The notes beneath the pieces were generated by a model. It was given only the letters and a program-made list of their open reading frames with translations, made no database searches and was not told where the DNA came from. This document shows, in pieces, positions 33,471 through 42,603 of a stretch of DNA of 64,000 bases. Positions within the stretch are counted from its first letter, which is position 1, and each line of letters opens with the position of its first letter. Both the position numbers and the translations under genes were made by a program. This DNA comes from Dictyoglomota bacterium. GTDB taxonomy: Bacteria; Coprothermobacterota; Coprothermobacteria; Coprothermobacterales; JAADFF01. The DNA lies in the NCBI GenBank assembly GCA_013153035.1, contig JAADFF010000083.1, positions 21,666 to 85,665 on the forward strand, read 5' to 3'.

Positions 33471-34549
33471 TTGGCACCCCCTTTCAAGATTTCAATAACT
33501 TTATCCTCTACCTCTTTGGGGGTAGGAACAATACCACCAGGATATGGCATAAGATGATACTTCTTATTAGGATCAAATATAGATAGTTTGACGTCCTCAA
33601 TAAGCTGTCCCATGCTCATCTCAACAGTAAGAACATGCTCTGTCTTCTGAGCATACTCCTTTAGTTCCTTATCCGGGAATGGCCACAATGTAATAGGCCT
33701 GAATAAACCAACCTTATAGCCTTTTGCCCTAAGATTCTTCACTGCTGTTTTAATGATACGGGCTGCGGTACCATATGCAACAATCATGACATCAATATCT
33801 GACTCTTCTAGTTCAAATGCCTCAAACATTCTCTCGTTTTCATATACTTTCTGATACTTCTCAAAGAGTTTAAAGTTGTGAGCAGCCAGTTTATTAGGAT
33901 CAAGCTCAAGAGATGTATTAACATTCTTCGTACCGCCGTGCATCTTCTTACCAGAAAGAGCCCAATCTGGTACAGGAATGGAATCAGGATCTATATCATA
34001 TTTAAACTCAACAGCCTCCATCATCTGACCAACAAGACCATCAACAACCATCATAGCCAGCATGCGATACTTAAAGGCATTTTGGAACAGAAGAGGCATG
34101 ATATCCACAGCTTCCTGCAGTGTAGAAGGAGCATAGACAAGATTACGATAATCACCGTGTCCGCCACCCTTAACAGCCTGGAAATAGTCAGACTGTGCAG
34201 GCTGAATATCACCAAGACCAGGACCTCCACGAATAAGATTAATAATAACTGCTGGCACCTCAGCACCAGCCATGTAGGAAATAGCCTCCTGCATAAGAGA
34301 AATACCTGGTGAAGATGATGCTGTCATAGCATATTTACCAGCAGCACCGGCACCATAAATCATATTAGAAGCGGCCACTTCACTTTCTGCCTGGATGAAA
34401 ACGCCACCAACCTGGGGTAGCCTATATGCCATATACTCGGCAAGTTCACTGGCAGGGGTAATTGGATAGCCAAAAAATAGACGGCATCCAGACCTAACCG
34501 CTGCCTCTCCAAGGGCCTCATTACCCTTCATAAATACCTTTTCGCCCAT
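33467..34549 (-). CDS. vorB: 3-methyl-2-oxobutanoate dehydrogenase (ferredoxin), VorB-type alpha subunit
   Basis: Alpha chain (360 residues). It begins with the VorB pattern MKGNEALGEAAVRSGCRLFFGYPITPASEL (in pieces) and continues QAESEVAASNMIYGAGAAG, SSSPGISLMQEAISYMAGAEVP, and RGGPGLGDIQPAQSDYF with KGGGHGDYRN. These match VorB of valine-type oxidoreductases better than pyruvate or indolepyruvate enzymes. The complex turns 2-oxoisovalerate and relatives into isobutyryl-type acyl-CoA, which Ptb and Buk then convert to acid and ATP. The ribosome binding site is AAGGAGGGGG. Confidence 0.92.
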   Translation of the reverse strand: MGEKVFMKGNEALGEAAVRSGCRLFFGYPITPASELAEYMAYRLPQVGGVFIQAESEVAASNMIYGAGAAGKYAMTASSSPGISLMQEAISYMAGAEVPAVIINLIRGGPGLGDIQPAQSDYFQAVKGGGHGDYRNLVYAPSTLQEAVDIMPLLFQNAFKYRMLAMMVVDGLVGQMMEAVEFKYDIDPDSIPVPDWALSGKKMHGGTKNVNTSLELDPNKLAAHNFKLFEKYQKVYENERMFEAFELEESDIDVMIVAYGTAARIIKTAVKNLRAKGYKVGLFRPITLWPFPDKELKEYAQKTEHVLTVEMSMGQLIEDVKLSIFDPNKKYHLMPYPGGIVPTPKEVEDKVIEILKGGAK

Positions 34550-34563
34550 ACTTATCCCCCTCC

Positions 34564-34806
34564 TTATTCTGCTACTTCTACAATCTCACGATAAACATCA
34601 ATAACACCTTCGGGGCACATCATGGCACAGAAGGCACAACCAACACATTTATCGGGATCTGTTAGTTCAATGGGGCGATATCCCTTTGAATTAATTTTGG
34701 TCTTTGAAAAATCCAGAATGTGAACTGGACAAACAGCAACGCATAAGCCACATTGCTTACATAGGTCTTCGCGAATCTTCAATACACCTCTTACTTTTTT
34801 GGGCAC
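34564..34806 (-). CDS. 2-oxoacid:ferredoxin oxidoreductase, delta (2[4Fe-4S]) subunit
   Basis: An 80-residue ferredoxin-like chain with two CxxCxxCxxxC clusters: C16, C19, C22, C26 and C54, C57, C60, C64. It carries electrons from the TPP site to ferredoxin. It is first of the four oxidoreductase genes, which fits the delta-alpha-beta-gamma order of VOR operons. Confidence 0.94.
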   Translation of the reverse strand: MPKKVRGVLKIREDLCKQCGLCVAVCPVHILDFSKTKINSKGYRPIELTDPDKCVGCAFCAMMCPEGVIDVYREIVEVAE

Positions 34807-34824
34807 AACCCGTCCCCTCCTTTC

Positions 34825-35502
34825 TTAAACAAAAATATGCCTCTGGATAGGTAATACTGGATACTCAACTTTGTCTGCTACCACTGGGGCTATCTCGGCC
34901 TCAGTAGCAATAAATGGTATGGCAAGCTGTCTTTCCAGCTTTGCCACCGTCTCTTTAAATTTATTATACCCCGTAAAGAAATCATCGGCTGTAAGGGAAC
35001 CTGCCAAATTGATATTCGGTATAACCTCAGATATGGAAAAATCTTCCTCAAGCTTGTTATTAAATGTGTTCATATACGCAAGCAATCCCTCATACGTGAA
35101 ATTAGCCCTAAAGGGATTAACAATAAGCACAGTTTTGAACGGCACCTTCCGTATATCATCTCTATATATACCTATAGGGCACGTACCAGTTTCTTCCCCA
35201 GCAAGGTCGAATATAATCTTTTTTCCCTCTTCTAAAAGGTCTGATATACCACCAGGTATTACAGGACTATCCATATATTTAAGGTCACCTTCGGGATATC
35301 GTGCAGGATATCCATAAACAGGTGCAATATCCCTCGTGCGAATATACGGTTTATATACATCAAGATCAATGACAACAACTTCACCCTTGCCATTAATAGC
35401 AATATTGGCTGCTATTTCCGTTTTACCGTTACCACGAGGACCAATAAAAAGTACAACTTGTGCATTATCAAACAAAATCAGACCATCGGTAATATTAGAC
35501 AT
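34825..35502 (-). CDS. P-loop NTPase-like protein of unknown function in the vor-buk operon
   Basis: A 225-residue protein with a clear Walker A, GPRGNGKT at 21-28, after a strand (AQVVLFI). A Walker B-like VVVIDLDVYKPY and a second acidic strand IIFDLAGEETGTCPIG follow. No helicase, transporter or kinase signature is seen. It has the look of a SIMIBI-type (deviant MinD-like) ATPase. It lies between buk1 (8-base overlap) and the vor ferredoxin chain, so it is co-expressed with branched-chain acid fermentation. A regulatory, metallochaperone or assembly role is possible; none can be shown from sequence. Confidence 0.8.
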   Translation of the reverse strand: MSNITDGLILFDNAQVVLFIGPRGNGKTEIAANIAINGKGEVVVIDLDVYKPYIRTRDIAPVYGYPARYPEGDLKYMDSPVIPGGISDLLEEGKKIIFDLAGEETGTCPIGIYRDDIRKVPFKTVLIVNPFRANFTYEGLLAYMNTFNNKLEEDFSISEVIPNINLAGSLTADDFFTGYNKFKETVAKLERQLAIPFIATEAEIAPVVADKVEYPVLPIQRHIFV

Positions 35503-36568
35503 ATTCCTTGGCTTCCTCCTCTCCCTTTAGCACACGAAGAGCACCAAGAGCAAGGGCTTCCATCTCCATCTCACCAGGATACACATAAATAGGAGCAATC
35601 CACTCTGCATGCTCCTTTATCTTATCTACAAACCACTTGAAGTAGGCAAGACCACCGGTCAGCAGAATGGCATCAACCTTTCCCTCCAACGCAGCTGCCA
35701 TATGCCCTATCCACTTAGCTACCTGATAGGCCGTTGCACCAACTACCAATTGTGCCTTTTCATCTCCAGCTTCCACATCTTTTTCTATTTCAATAGCATT
35801 AGAAGTACCAAGATGAGCTACCCAACCACCTTGCCCCTTGATTTTTTTAAGCATAGTTTTCTTATCATATTTACCCTCAAAGCACAATTTGGCAAGAGAA
35901 TATACAGGCAAAGTACCAGAACGCTCAGGAGACATAGGACCTTCACCATCAAGGGCATTATTAACATCTATTACTCTACCTTGTTTGTGAGCACCAATGG
36001 AAATGCCACCTCCCATATGTGCTACAACAACATTGACATCTTTATAGTCTTTCCCTTGCTCACGAGCCCACTTACGGGCAATGGCACGCTGATTAAGTGC
36101 ATGGAAAATACTCTTTCTTTGAAATTCTGGCCACCCTGTAGGACGGGCTATATCTACCATTTCGTCAACAACAACAGGATCAACTATGAATGCAGGCTTA
36201 CCACCAGCTTCCTGAGCAAGCTCGTAGGCAATGAGAGCACCAAGATTAGAGGCATGCTCTCCCATTGGTCTATTCCGCAGGTCATCAAGCATCTTTTCAT
36301 TAACCCTATAAGTACCACCCTCCATGGGTTTGAGAAGACCTCCACGACCAACAAATGCATCAATTTCTTGTAATGAAACTCCCTTTTCTTCTAACAACCT
36401 AAGAATAGTATTCTTTCTAAACTCGTATTGATCGGCAATTCTATCAAACTTCTGGATCTCAGCAGGATCATGACGAACAGTCTCCTGCCATAATTTTTTT
36501 TCATCCTCAAATAAGGCAACCTTTGTAGAAGTAGAACCAGGGTTTATAACAAGTATCTTATATCCCAT
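35495..36568 (-). CDS. buk: butyrate kinase (branched-chain fatty-acid kinase), copy 1
   Basis: ASKHA-fold acyl-phosphate kinase of 357 residues that makes ATP from butyryl- or isobutyryl-phosphate. NPGSTSTKVALF at the N-terminus is the phosphate-1 motif, VVVAHMGGGISIGAHKQGRVIDVNNALDGEGP is the family core (in pieces), and AILLTGGLAYF is the adenosine motif. Length matches Buk (about 355), not acetate kinase (about 400). GGAGGGATG precedes the ATG. A second copy lies on the other side of ptb. Confidence 0.94.
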   Translation of the reverse strand: MGYKILVINPGSTSTKVALFEDEKKLWQETVRHDPAEIQKFDRIADQYEFRKNTILRLLEEKGVSLQEIDAFVGRGGLLKPMEGGTYRVNEKMLDDLRNRPMGEHASNLGALIAYELAQEAGGKPAFIVDPVVVDEMVDIARPTGWPEFQRKSIFHALNQRAIARKWAREQGKDYKDVNVVVAHMGGGISIGAHKQGRVIDVNNALDGEGPMSPERSGTLPVYSLAKLCFEGKYDKKTMLKKIKGQGGWVAHLGTSNAIEIEKDVEAGDEKAQLVVGATAYQVAKWIGHMAAALEGKVDAILLTGGLAYFKWFVDKIKEHAEWIAPIYVYPGEMEMEALALGALRVLKGEEEAKEYV

Positions 36569-36571
36569 ATA

Positions 36572-37474
36572 TCATCCCTCCTTCATGGCTATACCAGCCA
36601 AGAGTGAGTAATATTTGCTTTCATATGTATCTGCACGAGATGGCACAATAACAGGTACTGTAGCACCCACAACAATACCGGCCATCTTTCCACCAGCAGC
36701 ATATGTAAAGGACTTACCAAGAAGATTACCCGCCTCTATATCAGGCACAAGGAATATATCAGCATCTTCTATAACAGGAGACTCTATTCCTTTATGTTCT
36801 GCTGCAACACGAGAAAGCACATTGTCAAGGGCAAGTGGTCCATCAACTATAGCCTTTATCTGCTTTCTCCAAGACATAACAGTCAGTGCAGCGGCATCCA
36901 TTGTTGCAGGCATTTTGGGATTAACCGTCTCTACTGCTGCCAAAACGGCAACTTTAGGCATTTCATACCCTAATCGAGATGTTACCCACAGGGCATTTTG
37001 AAGAATCTGTACCTTTTCGTCGAGAGTAGGATAAGGAACCATACCCCCATCTGTTAAGAATATCACCTTAGGGTACGTGGGAACCTCAAACAATGCCACA
37101 TGGCTAAGTAGTTTTGCCCTTCTAATACCCCACTCCTTATTCAAAACAGCTTTAAGAAATGTGGCCGTTTTGACAAGCCCTTTCATAATAGCATGGGCTT
37201 TACCTTCTCTTACAATCTTCACGGCCTTCTCGGCCATCTCCGCCTCATCGGAAGCATAGACAATATCAAACTGAGAGATATCTATACCTTCTTCTCCCGC
37301 AGTTTTCTCAAGTTTCTCTTTATCGGCCACCAATATAATCTCGGCAACTCCGTCTTTTACGGCCATATTGGCAGCTTTCAGTGCCTCACTATCATGACCG
37401 CCGGCTATAACTACTTTAACTCCCTTACGAGACTTCGCCAGTTCTTTTAGTGCTGAAAAATCTTTTAATGCCAT
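36572..37474 (-). CDS. ptb: phosphate butyryltransferase
   Basis: Converts butyryl- or branched acyl-CoA plus phosphate to acyl-phosphate for Buk. The 300 residues have VVIAGGHDSEALKAA near the start, IMKGLVKTATFLKAVLNKEWGIR (in pieces), and PDIEAGNLLGKSFTYAAGGKMAGIVVGA at the end, all of the PTA/PTB family with Ptb length. Two in-frame ATGs (37480 and 37474) exist; the second has better spacing from GGGAGG. It sits between two buk genes. Confidence 0.93.
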   Translation of the reverse strand: MALKDFSALKELAKSRKGVKVVIAGGHDSEALKAANMAVKDGVAEIILVADKEKLEKTAGEEGIDISQFDIVYASDEAEMAEKAVKIVREGKAHAIMKGLVKTATFLKAVLNKEWGIRRAKLLSHVALFEVPTYPKVIFLTDGGMVPYPTLDEKVQILQNALWVTSRLGYEMPKVAVLAAVETVNPKMPATMDAAALTVMSWRKQIKAIVDGPLALDNVLSRVAAEHKGIESPVIEDADIFLVPDIEAGNLLGKSFTYAAGGKMAGIVVGATVPVIVPSRADTYESKYYSLLAGIAMKEG

Positions 37475-37488
37475 ATACATCCCCCTCC

Positions 37489-38571
37489 CTACTGATAAAC
37501 CTTAGGCTGTTCAATCCCCTTAATAACACGCCATGCTCCTTCTGCAAGAGCCTCCATTTCAAAACCACCTGGGTATGTCTTAAATGGAGCAATCCACCCA
37601 ACATAGTGCTTGAAGAAGTTGATAACATAATCGTTATAGGCAAGGCCACCAGTTACGATAATAATTTCAACATTACCCTTTAAAACACTGGCCATAGCTG
37701 CGATTTCCTTGGAAACCTGATAAAGCATAGCATCGATAATGAGTTTGGCCTTTTCATCAGTCTCAGCCATCTTAAGAGCTTCACGAAAATCTTTGGTTCC
37801 AAGGTGAGCATACATTCCACCTTTTCCGGCAATTCTCTTTAGTGTCTCCACCTTATCAGGCTTTTTATCGTAAATGTATCTGACAAGGTCTCCAACAGGT
37901 AGTGAACCAGCACGCTCTACCTGGAATGGTCCTCCCTCATTGGCATTGTTGATATCAACAATGCGACCATTCTTTATGGCGGCAATAGAAAATCCTCCAC
38001 CAAGGTGAACGGCAACAGCATTGACATCCTTAATATCTTTTCCGACTTCAGAAGCATACTTGCGAACAACCGCTCTTAAATTTAGCATATGTCCATGGCT
38101 TCTACGGGGTAATTCTGGCAAACCAGAGAGCCTTGCATAATCCTCAAACTCGTCGACAGAAACAGGGTCGGTAAAATAGGCTTTTACACCAAATTCCTTA
38201 GCAAGTTCGTAACCGATAACAATACCAACAAGAGAAATATGATGGGCTTCAACACGCCAGTTGAGAATATCATCTACGATTTTTTCATTAACCTCATAAG
38301 TACCACCTTCCATGGCTTTTACAGGTCCTCCACGAACGGCGAAAGCAAGAAGATTCTCCTTTGTAACACCATGCTTGGCCATAAAATCTAGAACAGCCTT
38401 CTTTCTCATGTCTTTCTCCTCAAGAACATTCTGAAATTTATCCAGCTCCTCTTGAGGATGATCTATTGTTTCAACAACAATCTTCTCTACACCGGTATCT
38501 GTAGCCCTAAACAGACCCAGTTTGGTAGATGTAGAACCAGGATTTACAACAACAATTCTGTCTTTATCCAT
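37489..38571 (-). CDS. buk2: butyrate kinase (branched-chain fatty-acid kinase), copy 2
   Basis: Second butyrate kinase of 360 residues with the same motifs: NPGSTSTKLGLF, AVHLGGGFSIAAIKNGRIVDINNANEGGP (in pieces) and EIIIVTGGLAYN. All ATPase motifs are intact, so both copies are probably active, perhaps with different chain preferences. Similarity to copy 1 is clear but far from identical, so the duplication is old. The start overlaps recN by 8 bases. Confidence 0.93.
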   Translation of the reverse strand: MDKDRIVVVNPGSTSTKLGLFRATDTGVEKIVVETIDHPQEELDKFQNVLEEKDMRKKAVLDFMAKHGVTKENLLAFAVRGGPVKAMEGGTYEVNEKIVDDILNWRVEAHHISLVGIVIGYELAKEFGVKAYFTDPVSVDEFEDYARLSGLPELPRRSHGHMLNLRAVVRKYASEVGKDIKDVNAVAVHLGGGFSIAAIKNGRIVDINNANEGGPFQVERAGSLPVGDLVRYIYDKKPDKVETLKRIAGKGGMYAHLGTKDFREALKMAETDEKAKLIIDAMLYQVSKEIAAMASVLKGNVEIIIVTGGLAYNDYVINFFKHYVGWIAPFKTYPGGFEMEALAEGAWRVIKGIEQPKVYQ

Positions 38572-40162
38572 TCATATCACCTCTCTTATAAGAGTTTATG
38601 AGCTCAAGGGCTACATCATAAGCCCTTTCAGAACCACCATCAATTAAACGAGCAATTTCTTTAACACGGTGGTCCCCCTCTAACATTTTAACCTCTTTTC
38701 TTATACCTAGGTCCCTCACAACAAAATGGGTGTCTGAAGCAGCTGCTATAAATTGAGAATGTGTAGAAGTAATTACCTGTACATGTTTAGAAAGTTTTTT
38801 CAAAAACCAGGCTATATGAGAAGCAACATTACCACTAGTACCTGCGTCAATTTCGTCAAACACCATCACATATTGCGTAGGAGGAACAAGTGTGTAAAGC
38901 AACAGTAGGATACGGGATAATTCACCTGAAGAGGCTATTTCATAAACAGGAATTTCTCTATCTCCTACTTTAAACACAAAGTCCACGATGTCATTGCCAT
39001 AAGGGTATATACCTTCTTTCCTATTAATCACTATATCTAAAATGCCACCCAGAATGTCCTTTGAATGCTTACGAAAATAAGCTCTTATAGTACTCGCTGC
39101 TTCCAATCTATCTTCAGTAAGCTTTTCAGAAAGACTTTCATATCGTTTTAGAAGATTTTCCCTTTTCTTTTTCAATTGAATTAAATCTGCTTCTCTCTGT
39201 CTCAATATAACATCAATATCCCGGGTTTCCTCAATAAGGCGTTTCAGTCCATCAATGTCTTCGTCATATTTTCTCATTAACCTTTGAATCTTCCATATGA
39301 TATGCTCCAGCTCATCGAGTGACATCTCAGGATACTCAAGGTCAGCAATTATAACATCAATTTGCTCATCTATATCCGATATAACATCGTAGACACAACC
39401 TATATCAATGTTTATATTTAAATCTGATAACAAGGGCTCTATTACTCCCAAGATATGCCATACAGACATATCATCGGCTTTCAAAAGTTTCCTTAGATAC
39501 TTAGCTTTTTCCAATACCTTCCCTGCCTGCCTAAGCTTCTCGGATAAAACAAGAAGCTCATCATACCTATCTATATAATCCAATACATCTCTAAACTCTT
39601 CTTGAAGTTCTTTTAAGCTTTCATAATGTTCTTTAAATAGTGTCAGATTCACTTCCGCAGCCGCAATAGACTCTTCCAACTCAAGATAACTGTTGTATAC
39701 AACCTCTAACTCTTTTAGCAACGAGACATCTACGAAGCGATCAATCAGCTGACGACGAAAGGCTTCTTTTCTCAGCTGCTGCCTTTCATCAACTGACACA
39801 AGAGAAAACAGGCTACCTAACAATGAACTAACAGAATTCCAGGTAATAAGAATTCCATTGATACGGTAAGTCGTTCTCTCCTTTTTACTAATAAAAATAG
39901 ATGCCTCTCCAGCATCTATTTCATAGCCTAAATTGTACAGACGAGATGCAACTTCATCGGAAATATCAATAATGGCACTAATGGTATATCGATCTAACTT
40001 AGAAAATCGAGGTGTCTTTTTTCCAAAGACATGAGAAATTGCTTCAAGTATTAAAGATTTACCACTACCTGATTCTCCTGTAATTACATTAAGACCACTC
40101 GAAAACTCTAAATCCCCATGAAAATTCAAAGAAGGAATATCAACTGTTATCGCTTTCAACAT
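38564..40162 (-). CDS. recN: DNA repair protein RecN
   Basis: SMC-like ATPase acting early at double-strand breaks. The 532 residues have Walker A GESGSGKS at 29-36, a long coiled-coil middle (about 150-350), and the C-terminal signature SSGELSRILLLLYTLV with Walker B YVMVFDEIDAGTSG and STHSQFIAAASD. It is slightly shorter than the usual 550-570. The nadK-recN neighbourhood is typical of Firmicutes, though no argR lies between them here. Confidence 0.95.
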   Translation of the reverse strand: MLKAITVDIPSLNFHGDLEFSSGLNVITGESGSGKSLILEAISHVFGKKTPRFSKLDRYTISAIIDISDEVASRLYNLGYEIDAGEASIFISKKERTTYRINGILITWNSVSSLLGSLFSLVSVDERQQLRKEAFRRQLIDRFVDVSLLKELEVVYNSYLELEESIAAAEVNLTLFKEHYESLKELQEEFRDVLDYIDRYDELLVLSEKLRQAGKVLEKAKYLRKLLKADDMSVWHILGVIEPLLSDLNINIDIGCVYDVISDIDEQIDVIIADLEYPEMSLDELEHIIWKIQRLMRKYDEDIDGLKRLIEETRDIDVILRQREADLIQLKKKRENLLKRYESLSEKLTEDRLEAASTIRAYFRKHSKDILGGILDIVINRKEGIYPYGNDIVDFVFKVGDREIPVYEIASSGELSRILLLLYTLVPPTQYVMVFDEIDAGTSGNVASHIAWFLKKLSKHVQVITSTHSQFIAAASDTHFVVRDLGIRKEVKMLEGDHRVKEIARLIDGGSERAYDVALELINSYKRGDMNG

Positions 40163-41000
40163 AGCGACTACCCCAGTGAAATTTCTCTCTAATATTGTCT
40201 ACCCATGAATAGAAACCGGTTACATGTAAATAAGACAAAACCACATCTTCCATCCTTGAAATATCAAAACACGCTTTCTTCGTATATAATATGTCGGATA
40301 ACCCATCTATAAGCAAATGCCACGGTTTATCTCCAATACATATATTCGTTGTCTTCTCATCAGATACAACTATAGGTCTAATAGTAATATGATGAGGATT
40401 AAGAGCAGTCAGTACATATACAGGAGCATTACTATCAATTATTGGTCCACCGGCTGACAAGGAATAAGCTGTAGAACCGGCAGATGTAGCAATTACAAGT
40501 CCATCCCCTTTAATGGAACCTATATGCTCGTTCTCAATAAATACCGATATATCCAGAATATCAAGAGGTCTATCTTTTACAAAGACAACATCATTTATGA
40601 ACAACTTTTTATTACTTGTAGAATTCATAACCTGCATAACAGGGCGATTCCACAAAAAATAATCACCACTAATTAAGCGAGAAACTGCTTTGTGGATATC
40701 TCGAGGATTAACACGATCTGGCATAAAATTAAACTCACCAGCAGCTATTGGCCAAATAGGTATCCTACAGTTGGCATCAAGTATCAGGTGAGAGACCCGG
40801 ATAACGGTTCCATCTCCTCCAACGGATACAACTAAATCTACAGAGGAAAATGCTTGTAAGTTCACTGAACGCCAATCTTCAAGAGCTATAGAATAAGCAA
40901 TAGCTACACCGGCCTTTTCAAATTCCGAATGAAGAGACTTTACTATATCAAGAGCCTTTCTCCTAGTAGGATGGTGAATTATACCAACCTTCTTTATCAC
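40140..41000 (-). CDS. nadK: NAD kinase
   Basis: Makes NADP from NAD and ATP. The 286 residues have GGDGT at 61-65 (VSVGGDGTVIR) and the second glycine-rich region TSAGSTAYSLSAGGPII. The adenine-contact NE motif reads INDVVF. The usual G-x-N-x-G-x-L-G-F stretch is replaced by PIAAGEFNFMP, a departure from most bacterial enzymes. The start is GTG with GAGGGGG 7 bases upstream. It overlaps recN by 23 bases. Confidence 0.92.
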   Translation of the reverse strand: MIKKVGIIHHPTRRKALDIVKSLHSEFEKAGVAIAYSIALEDWRSVNLQAFSSVDLVVSVGGDGTVIRVSHLILDANCRIPIWPIAAGEFNFMPDRVNPRDIHKAVSRLISGDYFLWNRPVMQVMNSTSNKKLFINDVVFVKDRPLDILDISVFIENEHIGSIKGDGLVIATSAGSTAYSLSAGGPIIDSNAPVYVLTALNPHHITIRPIVVSDEKTTNICIGDKPWHLLIDGLSDILYTKKACFDISRMEDVVLSYLHVTGFYSWVDNIREKFHWGSRYVESDNS

Positions 41001-41014
41001 AAGTATCCCCCTCG

Positions 41015-41287
41015 TTAGTATTCTATCCGAAACACATATTCACCTTTCGGTGCAATATCTTCTATCTCTAGAGACTCCACAACAGCATGAGAAGGTCCAA
41101 CTTTTAACTTCTCAATGAGAGCCTCCACAGCAAAAGGATCTCCCTCAGCTTCAACAAGTACTGAACCATCGGGTAAGTTTCTTACAAATCCACCTATACC
41201 CAAAAGATTGGCATATTTTCTGGTAAACCAGCGAAATCCAACACCTTGTACAATACCTTTAACTCTTATTCTCTTTCTGACTCGCAT
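41015..41287 (-). CDS. acyP: acylphosphatase
   Basis: A 90-residue enzyme that hydrolyses acyl phosphates. The signature VQGVGFRWFTRKYANLLGIGGFVRNLPDGS (in pieces) gives the catalytic R19 and N37. In this genome, which makes acyl-phosphates through Ptb, it could waste or tune that pool, but this is inference. It overlaps nusB by 29 bases. Confidence 0.95.
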   Translation of the reverse strand: MRVRKRIRVKGIVQGVGFRWFTRKYANLLGIGGFVRNLPDGSVLVEAEGDPFAVEALIEKLKVGPSHAVVESLEIEDIAPKGEYVFRIEY

Positions 41288-41717
41288 GACTACCTGTTAC
41301 CTCTTCGGCAATCCCTTTTAATGTTGCATTGACCAAAGAGGCAAATTTATCATCAACATAGAGCTTAGCCAAATTAACAGCCTCATTTACAGCAACAGCA
41401 ATGGGTACAAGATGCCTATAAAATAATATCTCTGCAGCTCCTATACGGAGAATCGTCTTTTCTAAATCCCCCATTCTATCAAAAAGAGTGGATTTTATAT
41501 GATTTCTTAAGATATTATCTATAATATCCCTCTTATCAATAACTGTTGCAATAATACGTTTAGCATGCCTTTTCAACTTACTAGATGGTTTTAAATCTGC
41601 CATGACCTGTGCAAGAACCTCTTTGCGAGAAGGTTTAACCTCTGCAACTTCATAAGCATATAACGCCGTTAGTAAGTTTTTTCTTAGTTTGCGAAAATAC
41701 TTATTACTCAGAGACAT
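41259..41717 (-). CDS. nusB: transcription antitermination factor NusB
   Basis: All-helical RNA-binding protein of rRNA antitermination. The 152 residues include LRKNLLTALYAYE near the start and LEKTILRIGAAEILFYRHLVPIAVAVNEAVNLAKLYVDDKFASLVNATLKGIAEE (in pieces), the family's C-terminal signature (NEAVELAKxYxxxxSxxFVNGVLxxI), somewhat divergent. It lies after the Asp23-like gene, as in Bacillus (yqhY-nusB). Confidence 0.93.
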   Translation of the reverse strand: MSLSNKYFRKLRKNLLTALYAYEVAEVKPSRKEVLAQVMADLKPSSKLKRHAKRIIATVIDKRDIIDNILRNHIKSTLFDRMGDLEKTILRIGAAEILFYRHLVPIAVAVNEAVNLAKLYVDDKFASLVNATLKGIAEEVTGSHASQKENKS

Positions 41718-42003
41718 CCTCTACAAGCACCACCACTCGCACAATATAGTTCATACCAAGTGTACCAGCAACAACCTTCTCCACAAATGAAGAAACTTTG
41801 TTAACAATTTTTTCCACCTTAGCATTTGGAAAAACAGAGATAGGTACAACAATTTCGATAATATCTTTATCCAATTCCTCTATAGTAATAGCATCCATTC
41901 CACCTACTACACCGGAAACACCATCAATATCTGGAACGAGGGCAACAAGCGTTGCCCTCAACACATCATATGCACTTGTAGAAGCCTGGGGCCTCTTTAT
42001 CAT
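41704..42003 (-). CDS. Asp23/Gls24 family protein
   Basis: A short (99-residue) Asp23/Gls24-like protein. It shows the VPDIDGVSGVVGG start, a strand DIIEIVVPISVFPNAKVEKIVNKVSSFVEKVV (in pieces), then YIVRVVVLVEDV, in the order expected. Members are linked to envelope stress and, for YqhY, fatty acid synthesis. Its place between efp and nusB matches Bacillus yqhY, which supports the call. It overlaps efp by 4 bases and nusB by 14. Confidence 0.8.
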   Translation of the reverse strand: MIKRPQASTSAYDVLRATLVALVPDIDGVSGVVGGMDAITIEELDKDIIEIVVPISVFPNAKVEKIVNKVSSFVEKVVAGTLGMNYIVRVVVLVEDVSE

Positions 42004-42566
42004 TTGGAACGCACCCTCTCTACATATTCTCCAGTACGAGTATCAATTTTCAGTACATCACCTATCTTGATAAAAAGTGGTACCTGAACAACAGCACCTG
42101 TTTCCAATGTTGCTGGCTTGCTTCCACCAGCCGCAGTATCACCCCTAAGACCAGGATCGGTATCTACAACCTCAAGTTCAACAAAAGTAGGAAGTTCTAC
42201 AGAAAGAGGCTGACCCTCGTAGTAAAAGATGCGGACTGTGGTATCCTCTTTCATAAATTTAGCGGCATCCCCAACAATTTCTGCAGGGATACCTACCTGG
42301 TCATAAGTATATGTATCCATGAAATAATAGGTATCACCATCATTATAGAGGTACTGCATATCCTTACCTTCAAGATACGCCTGTTTAACTTTCTCACCAG
42401 CTCTAAATGTTGTCTCAATAGATGCCCCATCGCTAAGTCTTCTCATTTTTACTCTAACAAATGCAGAACCTTTGCCAGGCTTAACATGCTGTGCCTCAAG
42501 GATTCTATACAGCACTCCATCGATATCTATAACAACACCCGAACGCAGATCGTTTGTAGATATCAC
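42000..42566 (-). CDS. efp: translation elongation factor P
   Basis: Rescues ribosomes stalled at polyproline. The 188 residues have the three-domain layout and the loop PGKGSAFVR with K32 at the tip (the position modified in other species). The C-terminal TGAVVQVPLFIKIGDVLKIDTRTGEYVERV region is typical. The start is GTG at 42566 with AGGAGGG 7 bases upstream. A promoter lies within the end of pepP. Confidence 0.97.
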   Translation of the reverse strand: MISTNDLRSGVVIDIDGVLYRILEAQHVKPGKGSAFVRVKMRRLSDGASIETTFRAGEKVKQAYLEGKDMQYLYNDGDTYYFMDTYTYDQVGIPAEIVGDAAKFMKEDTTVRIFYYEGQPLSVELPTFVELEVVDTDPGLRGDTAAGGSKPATLETGAVVQVPLFIKIGDVLKIDTRTGEYVERVRSK

Positions 42567-42603
42567 TATACATCCCTCCTATTTATGTTTTATGACTACT
42601 CTT

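Noticed and set aside
35609..36373. A 254-codon plus-strand frame opposite butyrate kinase 1
   Set aside because: Shadow of a conserved kinase; composition rich in Tyr, Asn and His, and no ribosome binding site.
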